This document shows positions 35,976-45,422 of a stretch of 64,000 nt of DNA, piece by piece. Below the pieces are notes generated by a model. That model was given only the letters and a program-made list of their open reading frames with translations, did not search any database and was not told the origin of the DNA. Numbering within the stretch: position 1 is the stretch's first letter; every line of letters begins with the position of its first letter. The DNA is from Myxococcales bacterium (GTDB lineage Bacteria > Myxococcota_A > Polyangia > Polyangiales > GCA-016699535): positions 682,001 to 746,000 of the forward strand of contig CP064980.1 of NCBI GenBank assembly GCA_016699535.1, read 5' to 3'. The position numbers were made by a program, and so were the translations under genes.

Positions 35976-37459
35976 AAAAGCTTTCTCTTATTTCCGCGTG
36001 CCTAGGCATCTCGTTACTCAGCACTTCATGTTTGCCGCACGGGGTCGACGACAAAGCTGAAAGCCGAATCAAACTGGCTTCCAAGCGCTTTGATTCAACC
36101 AACCCCTCTAGCGCTAGCTCTTTGGAGCTCGAGCAAGACGATAAACACATCAAAAGCCTAAAGCCTTTCCGCAAATTTTGGCTGCGCTTTAATGATCCAT
36201 CTCTCAGTGCATTGATCGAGCATGCCATGCAGCAGAATTTTGACTTGCGTGCTGGGCTTGCTCGTATTGAAAACGCACGTGGGCTAAGCACGCAAATTAA
36301 TGCAGCGCGCTACCCTACCTTGTCGGCTGCGGGCACAGCAACATACGGCCGTAGCCTAAATCCCGCGATTGGTAGCGTTACGGTAATGAACGCAAACGGT
36401 TCTTTGCCCATACGTTATGAAGCGGACCTGTTTGCGCGATACAGAGCCACTGGAAATGCTGCAGAGTTTGAGGTGCAAGCAAGCATTCTCGATTGGCTCA
36501 GCATGCGCATCATGTTGGCTGCGGACATCACAGAGTCTTGGTACAACTACGTTCTAGCCCGTGACAGCGTCGAGCTTATTGAAGATCAAATCGAGGCCAA
36601 CACAGAATATTTAGGTCTTCTTGAAGCGCGTGTGGACAAAGGCCTAGCACCTGAAGTCGATGTTAATCAGCAAAAGCAGCTGTTATGGGCTTCCAATAAG
36701 AACCGTGAGGCTGCTGTTCTTGAGCGCGACCTTGCACTACAACAACTGCAGTTGCTTGTCGTTACCTTCCCTAACAACAGTGCAAAAACATTTTTGACGC
36801 ACGCTCAGCAAAAACTTCCTGTTGTCCCGGTCGAAGAACAAATCCAAATATCAGGCGCGCAGCTTCAGGATCGTCCAGATGTAAAAGCCGCACGCTTGCG
36901 CGTCACAGCAGCAGATTACAGTGTCGGTTCCCGGATTGCGGAATACTACCCTTCTTTGACCTTTAATATTGTACCCGGCTATTCATGGCTACGCGTCGAA
37001 TCAGACTCCGGGAACCGTGAAATTCAGGGCTTTACCTTTAACGCCGGAGCTGAACTCAGTTTGCCAATCTTTGATGGCTTTTTGCGCAGTGGCCAAGTTA
37101 AACAAAACGAAGCTGTTTTGAGCGAGCGTATTGAAGAACTCAACCAAAAAACACTTGCCGCATTGATTGAGACAAGAAGCGCACTGCTCAGCGAGCAAGG
37201 CTATCGCCGGATTGTTGATGCCGCAGACAACGAGCTTTTAGCCGCCCAAGCTGTTTTGCGCGACGCGAAGAAGCGCTATGAGCTTGGTGTCACGGATTTC
37301 GTGCCGGTACTGCTCGCTTTGCAAAGTGATCAGAGTAAATCCCTGGAAGTCCTACGGGCCAAACGCCAGTTGATATCGGCCCGCATTGATTTATACCGTG
37401 CATTGGGTGGAGATATTGGCCCTAAAAAGCCTCAAGCCGCTTCGCTTTCATCAGAGTAG
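35972..37459 (+). CDS. TolC/OprM-type outer membrane efflux lipoprotein
   Basis: The 495-residue product has a signal peptide with lipobox LSTSC, as in OprM/NodT factors. Two repeats of long coiled-coil helices with beta strands are seen (FDLRAGLARIENARG, RYEADLFARYRATGNAAEFE, and TFNAGAELSLPIFDGFLRSG). It forms the trimeric outer-membrane duct of the pump. It overlaps the pump gene by 4 bases and is the last gene of the operon. Confidence 0.92.
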   Translation: MKKLSLISACLGISLLSTSCLPHGVDDKAESRIKLASKRFDSTNPSSASSLELEQDDKHIKSLKPFRKFWLRFNDPSLSALIEHAMQQNFDLRAGLARIENARGLSTQINAARYPTLSAAGTATYGRSLNPAIGSVTVMNANGSLPIRYEADLFARYRATGNAAEFEVQASILDWLSMRIMLAADITESWYNYVLARDSVELIEDQIEANTEYLGLLEARVDKGLAPEVDVNQQKQLLWASNKNREAAVLERDLALQQLQLLVVTFPNNSAKTFLTHAQQKLPVVPVEEQIQISGAQLQDRPDVKAARLRVTAADYSVGSRIAEYYPSLTFNIVPGYSWLRVESDSGNREIQGFTFNAGAELSLPIFDGFLRSGQVKQNEAVLSERIEELNQKTLAALIETRSALLSEQGYRRIVDAADNELLAAQAVLRDAKKRYELGVTDFVPVLLALQSDQSKSLEVLRAKRQLISARIDLYRALGGDIGPKKPQAASLSSE

Positions 37460-37494
37460 TCGATAGCGTCTCCTATGACGCAAGGTGCAACAAC

Positions 37495-37517
37495 GCGTCG
37501 TAGTGGCGCTACGACGC
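37495..37517. terminator. Hairpin after the efflux operon
   Basis: A perfect 9-bp GC-rich stem (37495-37503 with 37509-37517) with a 5-base loop lies between the efflux operon and the kinase gene. There is no T run, so its role as terminator is uncertain. Confidence 0.4.
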
Positions 37518-37638
37518 CGAGGAGCAACGCGGTATTAGCCACTCTTGAGAAGCGAGAATCGAATCAATTGTATTGGAAAATGCTCGAGTCATGCACAGAT
37601 AATTGATGCCGATAGCCTGCTTGCTGTAAATATAGTGG

Positions 37639-39126
37639 GTGACTTCTTCGGTGATCAATCCAGACCCCTATTGGGGACAATTGGTGCAAGAGCGCTATCG
37701 CGTGCTGCGCAAAATAGGCGAAGGCGGGATGGCAGCCGTTTATGAAGGTAAGCATGAACTGATTGGAAAACGCGTAGCGATCAAGTTCCTAAACCTCAGG
37801 AATATTCAAGATCCAAGTGCTGTGAAACGCTTTGAGCAAGAAGCTCGAGCAGCGAGCTTGATCAACCACGAGCATATCATCGACGTCAACGATCTAGGAA
37901 CGCTAGCCGACGGAACCCCCTACATGGTGATGGAATACCTAGAAGGCGAAGACCTTTCCTCGCGTATTCAATCAGGACCATTGCCGATTAAGGACGCCGT
38001 GCATATTGCAATTCAGGTGTGTGATGCTTTGCAAGCCGCACACCGCCACGGCGTAATTCATCGTGATCTTAAGCCAGAAAACATTTTCCTCATCCAACAC
38101 AGCGGTGATGAAAGCTTTGTCAAGGTGTTGGACTTCGGCATCTCGAAGCTACAAACACCTGGCAACAGACTCGAGCAAAATCTGACCCAAACGGGTGTTT
38201 TGATAGGCACACCTCGCTACATGGCTCCTGAACAAGCAAGTGGCGCGCAAGAAGTTGATCATCGGGCCGATATTTACTCGCTTGGTGTGATTCTATACAG
38301 CGCTCTTGCCGGCAGACCTCCTTTTGATGGGCCCACATTCACCTCACTCATGGTCAAAGTGATGACCGAAAACGCGCCACCTCTTTCAGGATTTCGGCAG
38401 GGCATTCCCCAAGAACTCGAACGGATTATTGCGCACGCCATGGAAAAGGATCCTAAACATCGCATTCAGTCGGCCGATGCGCTCAAGACGGTGCTTTTGC
38501 CCTTTGTGTCCAAGCCAGAAAATTTAGCGAAGCGATCAAGCCGACCGGCGGATACATCGCTGCAATTCGGGGACAACAGTCCCTTGGAGCCCGATCTTTT
38601 CTGGGATGCTACAAGCCACACTCTGGATAACGATCTGAGTAAAGGCCTCGAGGAAGATCGCTCGATGATGCAATCACAACGTGTGCCTGCTCTACGGCAT
38701 CCGATGTTGAGCGCTAAACCTAAGGCGAAAGCAAAGCCATCGGTTTTGTATGTTGCAACTTTCGCCTTGTTGGTGACGGCCGCTACGGGCTGGCTTGTGT
38801 GCAATCGGAAGTTACTGATTGCTAAGCTGCCCATAAAACAGATCGAAACAGTAAAAACAGCTGTCCCAAAACCGATTGATAAAACCATACCTTCGTCTTT
38901 AGTGCGGGTGCAGATCGACGTGAGTCCAGAAAACGCCGAAGTACTTATCGACGGTGTTTTGCAAGACAGTCCAATGGATCTAAAGCGAGAAGCTTCTCTC
39001 GTTCCAGCCATGCTTGAGATTCGAAAAAAAGGATACCAAAGCATCAAACAACCGATGGTGTTTGATCAAGATTCCTTTTTTCATTTTGAGCTAAAACGAA
39101 ACAGAAGAAAAATAGGGCTGCAATAG
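37639..39126 (+). CDS. Ser/Thr protein kinase with membrane anchor and PEGA-like domain
   Basis: The start is GTG 37639. The Hanks-type kinase domain (about residues 20-285) has the glycine loop IGEGGMAAVYEG, catalytic loop HRDLKPEN near 140, DFG near 166 and the APE region (MAPEQASG). A basic linker, one membrane helix (about 367-388) and an extracellular PEGA-like domain (VQIDVSPENAEVLIDG) follow. This is a common architecture in myxobacteria. It likely phosphorylates cytoplasmic targets in response to an envelope signal. The targets are unknown. Confidence 0.9.
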   Translation: MTSSVINPDPYWGQLVQERYRVLRKIGEGGMAAVYEGKHELIGKRVAIKFLNLRNIQDPSAVKRFEQEARAASLINHEHIIDVNDLGTLADGTPYMVMEYLEGEDLSSRIQSGPLPIKDAVHIAIQVCDALQAAHRHGVIHRDLKPENIFLIQHSGDESFVKVLDFGISKLQTPGNRLEQNLTQTGVLIGTPRYMAPEQASGAQEVDHRADIYSLGVILYSALAGRPPFDGPTFTSLMVKVMTENAPPLSGFRQGIPQELERIIAHAMEKDPKHRIQSADALKTVLLPFVSKPENLAKRSSRPADTSLQFGDNSPLEPDLFWDATSHTLDNDLSKGLEEDRSMMQSQRVPALRHPMLSAKPKAKAKPSVLYVATFALLVTAATGWLVCNRKLLIAKLPIKQIETVKTAVPKPIDKTIPSSLVRVQIDVSPENAEVLIDGVLQDSPMDLKREASLVPAMLEIRKKGYQSIKQPMVFDQDSFFHFELKRNRRKIGLQ

Positions 39127-39147
39127 TTACGAAATGGCTTCTAATAC

Positions 39148-40023
39148 TTAGTAAACAAAGTAACGGAAAGAGGTCATCACATAGGTGTCGTTTCCACCAG
39201 AGGCTTGTTGCCGCAATGAAAGTTCCATGCCAACCATTTTGCCAACATAACCAATACCACCGGTGACCGCATGCAGATCAAGACCTGCATCGTAGAAGTA
39301 GCCAATCCGGAGCGGCATCACTTCTTGGACAAACAGTTCAAGACCGCCACCGATTTGCATCTCGGCATTATCGTAAGTGCTCAGATCAAACAAGACATCC
39401 GTACCCACGGAAAATGCATCCATCACTTGAAAAGATGCTGCGCCACCTACCGTGACCGGCGCCAGTGCGGATTCAAGATCGATCAGGTTGTAACCAAGCG
39501 CAGCAATATGAAAACTGTCTGCTAAAGTGACTCGCAACGATGCATCCATGGTAAAGCCCTTGGCAAGTTCATCACTTTGCACCGCAGGATCCACTCCATC
39601 GTCGGTGAGAGTTAGATAGCGCGCAGCAATACCAATACCCACAGCGTTGGCAATAGGAATACCGAAGCCAAGTCGACCATCGAAACCAGAATAGCCGTCA
39701 TCGCTGTTATCAAAAATGCCTTTAGCTGCAAGACCTGCTGCGAAATGTTCGTTGAGCATCGAATCAACCGCGGCAGCCATAAGACCAATCTGGCCCGTGT
39801 TCGGTACATAGTTAGCGCTGCCTTCCACATGGTACAAGCGAGCCAGGCTCAAACTTGCTGGGTTGTAGAGTAAGGCAGCTGTCGAGACCGCGGAGGCTCG
39901 CATGCCCGTTCCCAAGGCGACACCTCGTGCAGTTTCCATGGTTTCAGCACCCGCTTGTGCCGAAGCCGTCAATGGGCATAAAACACAGAAAGCAAATAGA
40001 CCAAGTAAAGCACGCAATTTCAT
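39148..40023 (-). CDS. Outer-membrane beta-barrel protein (PorV/FadL-like)
   Basis: The signal peptide ends TASAQA; the 291-residue body starts with ETARGVALGTGMRASAVSTAALLYNPASL, written here in part only (motif ALLYNPASLS near residue 50), which is typical of PorV/UPF0164-type barrels. Alternating hydrophobic strands continue to the terminal FRYFVY, a C-terminal aromatic as in barrel proteins. The function is probably transport or surface anchoring. It is convergent with the kinase gene. Confidence 0.72.
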   Translation of the reverse strand: MKLRALLGLFAFCVLCPLTASAQAGAETMETARGVALGTGMRASAVSTAALLYNPASLSLARLYHVEGSANYVPNTGQIGLMAAAVDSMLNEHFAAGLAAKGIFDNSDDGYSGFDGRLGFGIPIANAVGIGIAARYLTLTDDGVDPAVQSDELAKGFTMDASLRVTLADSFHIAALGYNLIDLESALAPVTVGGAASFQVMDAFSVGTDVLFDLSTYDNAEMQIGGGLELFVQEVMPLRIGYFYDAGLDLHAVTGGIGYVGKMVGMELSLRQQASGGNDTYVMTSFRYFVY

Positions 40024-40110
40024 AGTACAAGTCCTCGCTAGCCCTCTTTTGCCAGAGGACTAGGATTGACTACCAAGTCTAGACGGATACTGGCAAGTTG
40101 TTTGAAGCCC

Positions 40111-41943
40111 ATGCGTTTTTCTTCGACGAAAATCTCAGCAACCTGGATCATCTGCCTCGGTTTTTGCCTTGGCTGGGCTCTTTTGTTTGGAAGCCTGGCT
40201 TATTTGCGCTTGGAGACGGTCCACAACGAAACCTTCGATCTTGCGATGTACACCCGAATGGCCTGGGGCTATGGGCACGTGAATCTGTACGATCCTTTTG
40301 TGCATGCTTGGTTTTTGGGAGTGCATATCTCGCCAGTTTTGCTGCCTTTGGGTCTCCTTGGCTGGATGGTTCCGATGCCGTTTCTGCTGCTTGGAGTTCA
40401 AGCCTTGGTTATGGCACTTGCTGCATGGCCCTTGGCGGCTTTTGCACAGCGACGCCTTGGTTCCGTTGGTGTTGTGTTAGCGACGGCTATGTGGCTTTTG
40501 CATCCAAACTTAGGTCATGTTGCAAGCTTTGAGTTTCACCCGGGAAGTCTTGCCGTGCTTCCGATGGCCTGGGCAATCGATGCCTTTGATCGGCAAGACA
40601 GAAAAGCTTTTCTGTGGTCTTGCGTTGGTATCTTGTGTTGCCGTGAAGATTTTGCACTGATCACAATAATTTTTGGTTTGCTGGCGTGGCAGCGTGGAGG
40701 CGCATTAAAGAGCCTCGGAAAAAAACTCAGCATTCGCTCTGGGCTTTACTTTTTATTGTTCTCCCTTGTCTTGTTGCCCGTCTTTGGTCCGATACAAGGC
40801 TCGCTACACGCCCACTTTGGAAGCTGGGGTCAAAGCTTACCCCAAGTGGCTTTTTACTTAGTTAGCCATCCACTCGAGCTCATCCGCCACCTCCTTGCGC
40901 CCGAGCGCGCACTGTATGTGCCTAAATTGCTGTTAAGTGTGGGCTTGTTGTTTCCACTGCTGAGCCCCAAGTGGCTTTTGCTAACGCTGCCCACTATAGC
41001 CATCAACTTAATCTCGGTTTTTCCAAATACCACTTCACTTGATTCGCACTATCTTACGCCAGCATTGCCCTTTTTGGTGGCTGCCTCACTCGATGGACTT
41101 GGGGTGTCTCAACGGTTTTTAAACACACACCGTGCAAAAATTATCTTTGTTCCTGCCTTGATGATGGTGCTCTGCGTAAGTGTGGCCTTTGCGTACTACG
41201 AAGGTGAGTTTCCGTTTAGCAAACACTTCGATCGCGCGCAGTTCAGCGTGGATGAAAACACCATCCTTGCCAAAGAAATTATCGCTCGCATTGATAAAGA
41301 ACGCGGCGTTCAAGCGCCGGATGCACTGCTAGCGCATGTAGCGGAGCGCGACCGCGTGCACCGTGGTCCTCCTCCTGATCTGTGGACGCACTACATCGTG
41401 CTCGACATTCGCTATCGGCAAAAATTCCCAAACGATGGAACGGTGCTTCGAACCGAACAAGATCCAATCGTTCGTGCATGGCTTGCCAATCCAGGCTACG
41501 GCATAAGCTATGCCAACAAAAACTACGTCCTTCTCGAAGCTGGCAAGAAGGCTCGCGGCAACAACATCGCAAAACGTTATCTCGAGTTGCAAGACCAGGC
41601 GCCTAAGACAGCGACACGCTTAAGCCGTTGCCTGTCTGTCATCAACGCAAAACTTGAAAACGATCATCTCAAAATCAATTTCAAAGCAACAGATGCCTGC
41701 GAAGCAGACCTCGCCGTGCGCATCGGCTGGCAATACAAACCACCACGAGTTGATCTGTTGTTCGACGGTTTACTTTCCCCGGCGCACCTGCGATCGGGCG
41801 ACATCGTCACATCGATGCACCCCATTTCGCCTTACGAAAAAAAGATGATCCTCCGACACGGATTGCGCATCGGTCTTATCCGGCAAAGCGGCGCCCGCCC
41901 CGAACCCGACAACCCCGATGCTGTTGATGTGCCTTTTGAATGA
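40111..41943 (+). CDS. DUF2079 multi-pass membrane protein
   Basis: From ATG 40111 the product is 610 residues; a TTG at 40066 adds 15 residues. The N-terminal 400 residues have about ten membrane helices. Family signatures are ETFDLAMYTRMAWGYGH with DPFVHAWFLGVHISP, and SFEFHPGSLAVLP followed by CREDFAL. DUF2079 proteins resemble GT-C type membrane glycosyltransferases, with the Asp after the first helix as likely catalytic residue. The C-terminal 200 residues are extracytoplasmic. The substrate is unknown. Confidence 0.82.
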   Translation: MRFSSTKISATWIICLGFCLGWALLFGSLAYLRLETVHNETFDLAMYTRMAWGYGHVNLYDPFVHAWFLGVHISPVLLPLGLLGWMVPMPFLLLGVQALVMALAAWPLAAFAQRRLGSVGVVLATAMWLLHPNLGHVASFEFHPGSLAVLPMAWAIDAFDRQDRKAFLWSCVGILCCREDFALITIIFGLLAWQRGGALKSLGKKLSIRSGLYFLLFSLVLLPVFGPIQGSLHAHFGSWGQSLPQVAFYLVSHPLELIRHLLAPERALYVPKLLLSVGLLFPLLSPKWLLLTLPTIAINLISVFPNTTSLDSHYLTPALPFLVAASLDGLGVSQRFLNTHRAKIIFVPALMMVLCVSVAFAYYEGEFPFSKHFDRAQFSVDENTILAKEIIARIDKERGVQAPDALLAHVAERDRVHRGPPPDLWTHYIVLDIRYRQKFPNDGTVLRTEQDPIVRAWLANPGYGISYANKNYVLLEAGKKARGNNIAKRYLELQDQAPKTATRLSRCLSVINAKLENDHLKINFKATDACEADLAVRIGWQYKPPRVDLLFDGLLSPAHLRSGDIVTSMHPISPYEKKMILRHGLRIGLIRQSGARPEPDNPDAVDVPFE

Positions 41944-41992
41944 GCGTGAAAGCTATTAACTTCTGCAATGAACTGATTCTGCGAATAAAAGA

Positions 41993-42457
41993 TCACTGAG
42001 CTTTTTCTTGAATGGACACAAAATCAGCAAAACGTGATTCCAGAGCCGTGCCTTGCAGAAAAGGAAGATAGTCTGCTTTTTGTTCTAGGTGGTATTTGAA
42101 AAAACTCACAAGCGTTTGCAGTGCAAAAGCGTGAGTTCGTTCTGGCTCTTGCCCTTGCACACAAAAAGAACAACCAAGGCTCGATTGTTCACTGGCGCAA
42201 GGATCAGAAAACTCAGCATGGCCGGCGGATGGAATATCCCAAAGCAGTGTTGCAGACGGTGCTGCTTCAAAAAACGCTTTGTAGTTTTCATCGGCGGGCG
42301 CACAGGCCACACCGTTGACTTGTTCCACGCCTTTTGCGGCACCGATCAAGGCCAAGGGCACCTTAAGCGCTGGCATGAGTTCCGGGGTAACACTTGGAAA
42401 GTCTGCTTCGTCAAACTCGCCAAAAGGAGGAAGCGCATCAACTGGATCGATCGCCAA
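41993..42457 (-). CDS. Alpha/beta hydrolase lipoprotein, C-terminal part after a frameshift
   Basis: This frame continues the hydrolase that begins at 42993. It reads LAIDPVDALPPFGEFDE, then VPLALIGAAKG and WDIPSAGHAEFSDPC with the likely catalytic His. The upstream half holds the nucleophile motif. Adding one G to the run of five (42462-42466 on the other strand) joins them as TLGGILAIDPVDA. It should be read as one gene with the 42346-42993 entry. Confidence 0.75.
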   Translation of the reverse strand: MAIDPVDALPPFGEFDEADFPSVTPELMPALKVPLALIGAAKGVEQVNGVACAPADENYKAFFEAAPSATLLWDIPSAGHAEFSDPCASEQSSLGCSFCVQGQEPERTHAFALQTLVSFFKYHLEQKADYLPFLQGTALESRFADFVSIQEKAQ

Positions 42458-42993
42458 GATACCCCCAGGGTTGCGTCATCGATGGCAGCATGTAGCGCTT
42501 GCTTACCGCCTCGGGAGTGACCAGCAAGGCCAATCGGAATGCGATCATCCCAAAAGAAGCGAGCTGGGTCACTACGCAACGTAGCCAGCAAGGCCTTCAA
42601 GTCAGCTAGTAGCTCAAGATGCGTGCGCGCCGCGAGAAAGCCTTGATCAAAGGTTGGAATAATTACGGTAAAGCCGTGACTGGCTGCCCGTCGGCCATAC
42701 TCAGCATAACTCTGTGCGTCGCTACCAAAGCCATGACAAAACACGAGAAGCGCTGCCTCTTGCAGCTGTTTTGCTCGAAACACCATGACACTCAGATGAG
42801 TTGAAGCAAGCTCGATCGTATCAAGTTCGATCTCCTCGCTTTGCTCGATGATGTCCCATGGACCGGGCAAGGCGGGATCGTAGACGCCATCAATTAAGGA
42901 ACGCACTTCGTCGTCATCACAGCCGTAGCATAGAAAGAAACAAAGAACCGCCATCGCAGCTCGCCTTTGCAACCCGCCGATACCGCAACGCAT
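42346..42993 (-). CDS. Alpha/beta hydrolase lipoprotein, N-terminal part before a frameshift
   Basis: The start at 42993 (MRCGIGG) gives a signal peptide with lipobox LCYGC. The oxyanion strand VFCHGFGSDAQSYAEYG and nucleophile elbow GLAGHSRGGKQALHA belong to the dienelactone hydrolase/chlorophyllase-like group. After ATLGV the frame loses similarity; the correct continuation is in the 41993-42457 frame. The start lies 7 bases after the stop of the Fic-family gene, so both are one operon. Natural substrate unknown. Confidence 0.75.
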   Translation of the reverse strand: MRCGIGGLQRRAAMAVLCFFLCYGCDDDEVRSLIDGVYDPALPGPWDIIEQSEEIELDTIELASTHLSVMVFRAKQLQEAALLVFCHGFGSDAQSYAEYGRRAASHGFTVIIPTFDQGFLAARTHLELLADLKALLATLRSDPARFFWDDRIPIGLAGHSRGGKQALHAAIDDATLGVSWRSIQLMRFLLLASLTKQTFQVLPRNSCQRLRCPWP

Positions 42994-43000
42994 GTTAGCC

Positions 43001-43783
43001 TTAGGCGTTTTGAATGCCGGGCTTGGCTTGTTCTTTGAAGAAGCGCTCGGCGCTTTGCAGGCTTGCATAAAGCGATTCACCAAGCAGACGCGCAAGGGCG
43101 CCATCGGAAGTTTTTAGAGCCTCGTAGTATCGTTGCCGATCCGTAGCGTGAATGATGCACGGCGGATAACCTGCACGCATCAAAATCAAGTTTGAAAATA
43201 AACGCGCTGCTTGACCGCTGTAAGTTGCATAGGGAAAAATATGCAAAAGTTGAAACTGTATTTTAGCAGCAAGTCGTAGCACATGCGTGTTGCGCTTGGT
43301 ATCGGGTGCCGATAGCCACTGCAAGGCTTCGTTCATTTCATTTTCAATTTTTTCCGGCTGCGATATCTCGTGGAAATACAGACGATGCAAAGGCATGTCT
43401 TTACGGTATTTCGGCTCTCCTTTGCCTTCATCTTCACCAGGATCGAGCGCCGCGTGAATCTTGTGCAATAACTCCAAGTTCAAGGTAAGACGCTTTTTCT
43501 CAATCATGCTTTTGACAAAATCAACGGCATTTTTGTACTGGCGAATCTCATCGTAGACAGGGATCAAGGAGGTATCACTCACGACTTGGTCATGAATAGC
43601 AACTTGGAGCTCATGTGCGGTGTAAACACTGCCATCAAGCGCATTGTCATGGTAAATCCAGGACATGAGCAGCCGCTCATCGAAGTCTCTTACAACAGCT
43701 TCCGATGCGTCTTTTCTAAGCTTTTCAAGCTTCGCTATCGCCTTTTCTAACTGTGCTTTCGTAGGCACCGAAATTTCTCCCAA
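43001..43783 (-). CDS. Fic-family protein with altered active-site motif
   Basis: The 260-residue product has an inhibitory-helix-like segment SWIYHDNALDGSVYT (compare S-x-x-x-E-G/N) near residue 40, and a Fic core around 110-230. The core motif is HIFPYATYSGQAAR in place of HPFxDGNGRxxR: His and the final Arg are kept, but the Asp/Glu and the Asn are not. RAGYPPCIIHATDRQRYYEAL follows as in other Fic proteins. Fic enzymes usually transfer AMP to hydroxyl groups; this variant may do something else or be inactive. It is the first gene of an operon with the alpha/beta hydrolase lipoprotein. Confidence 0.8.
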   Translation of the reverse strand: MGEISVPTKAQLEKAIAKLEKLRKDASEAVVRDFDERLLMSWIYHDNALDGSVYTAHELQVAIHDQVVSDTSLIPVYDEIRQYKNAVDFVKSMIEKKRLTLNLELLHKIHAALDPGEDEGKGEPKYRKDMPLHRLYFHEISQPEKIENEMNEALQWLSAPDTKRNTHVLRLAAKIQFQLLHIFPYATYSGQAARLFSNLILMRAGYPPCIIHATDRQRYYEALKTSDGALARLLGESLYASLQSAERFFKEQAKPGIQNA

Positions 43784-43916
43784 AATAGCCAGACTGTTGG
43801 CTCAAAGGGCTGCTAAAAACAGCTCCCGTCACCGTAACGCTAGCAGTTTGGGTCTATTTCGGTCAAGGATTAGGTCCTAAATTCCCCTAAAATAGGGCTC
43901 AAAGCTCGAAAGTGCC

Positions 43917-45422
43917 TCAAGCTTGATCCAGAGGCAGCTGTATCACGAAAGATGCTCCCCCAAACTCAGAGGGAACATATTCAACCCTACCATTGTGCTC
44001 AAGAATCACGGTCTTGACGATTGCAAGGCCCAGGCCTGTTCCATCATGTTTAGTCGTAAAATAGGGATCAAAAATACGTGCTTGATACTCCTCTGATACG
44101 CCCGGACCGTTATCCTTCACTTCCACAAAAGCCTTATTGTCCTTCTTCCAGCAACGCAGATCGACCTTGGGTTCAGCCACCCCCGAATGCTGCATGGCTT
44201 GTTTGGCATTGACGCATAGGTTGATAAGGCAGCGGCGCATCAACATGGGATCAAAACTGACACGAATCCGTGGCTCACGAACGCTAAGCTCGAGCCTTGT
44301 TGCTGGCAGATCAGGCATATCCGCATGTTCAAGCTCCCACTCATAGCGAAGGGATGCCACCGTCTCCTCGAGGAAGGCTCGAAATTCTCCCGGTTGCAAG
44401 TGCGCCTTGGGCAGCTTGGCAAACTCACTGAACTCAGTCACCAAATGACGCAGTGTCGATACTTCCTCTTTTACAATTTGACACGCTTGATCGAGTTTCT
44501 GATGGTACTCATCGTTCGTGCCAGGATACGCTCGGTGCACTTCTTGCACCGCCAATAAGATGGGCGTAAGTGGGTTTTTGATTTCATGCGCCAAGCGACG
44601 GGCTACGCCCTGCCAAGCACTGATACGCTGAAGATAATCAATACGCGCTCGCGAATCGCCCAGCTCTCTGACCATGTCATTAAAAGAACGGGTCAGATCC
44701 GCCACTTCATCTCGACCTGAAATAGGCACTTGCACTTGCATGTCGCCTGAAGCAACTTGCTTCGTCGCTGCAACCAATAGCCCTACTCGACGGGTTACTT
44801 TTCGCGCTGCCGGAATACCAAACACTAGCGCCAAGAAAATAACAAGCAACATGAGAATCAAATAGACAGCAAGGTAGCGATTGGATACGAAATAGGTTCC
44901 GCGCACTAAGACGTCGTAGTCCCGCGTAAATTCGCCGGCTTTACGAAAGTCATCAAACAAGTGTTGGGGAATCGCTACGGTGACCGCCAGCGCCCAACCA
45001 TCCACACTGCTCTTTAGTGTTTTCTTTCGAACTTCATAGTTGACCCGACGGAAAGTACGTTGGACTTTAAGTCCGCTTTTGTGTGTAGCCGAAACGCTTA
45101 AGGTTTGTGGAAACGCCGCGAGCGCTTCGACCATAGCGTGTTCGATGGCTTCGGCATCCTCGGTCTGAAGCGCCGCTCGAACACGGCTGTCTTGCTCGAC
45201 ACACAGCAGAGCGTGCTCGGCGTAATCGCGAAGGGTCTCAAGATAGTCGCGGGAAAGATCAATATTGCTCTTAAGCTGCAAAAGCACGCGCTCGTTTAGG
45301 CCCAGCCGATAGTTTTCTCGCAGCACGCCTTGTCCTAAAACCAAAGCCGCTATCAACGGAGCGGCTGTCACGGCAACAATAATCACCACGATCTTTTTCT
45401 CGAAGCGATTGATCCGGATCAT
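43917..45422 (-). CDS. NtrY-like membrane sensor histidine kinase
   Basis: The 501-residue product has a first helix (about 9-31), an extracytoplasmic sensor region (about 32-185), a second helix (186-205), a HAMP linker (206-258), HisKA with the phosphorylated His in RRLAHEIKNPLTP near 278, and a HATPase domain with N box NLCVNAKQAM, DNGPGV and GTGLGLAIV. It autophosphorylates and passes the phosphate to a response regulator, which is not in the neighbourhood. It overlaps the DUF4390 gene by 4 bases. Confidence 0.9.
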   Translation of the reverse strand: MIRINRFEKKIVVIIVAVTAAPLIAALVLGQGVLRENYRLGLNERVLLQLKSNIDLSRDYLETLRDYAEHALLCVEQDSRVRAALQTEDAEAIEHAMVEALAAFPQTLSVSATHKSGLKVQRTFRRVNYEVRKKTLKSSVDGWALAVTVAIPQHLFDDFRKAGEFTRDYDVLVRGTYFVSNRYLAVYLILMLLVIFLALVFGIPAARKVTRRVGLLVAATKQVASGDMQVQVPISGRDEVADLTRSFNDMVRELGDSRARIDYLQRISAWQGVARRLAHEIKNPLTPILLAVQEVHRAYPGTNDEYHQKLDQACQIVKEEVSTLRHLVTEFSEFAKLPKAHLQPGEFRAFLEETVASLRYEWELEHADMPDLPATRLELSVREPRIRVSFDPMLMRRCLINLCVNAKQAMQHSGVAEPKVDLRCWKKDNKAFVEVKDNGPGVSEEYQARIFDPYFTTKHDGTGLGLAIVKTVILEHNGRVEYVPSEFGGASFVIQLPLDQA

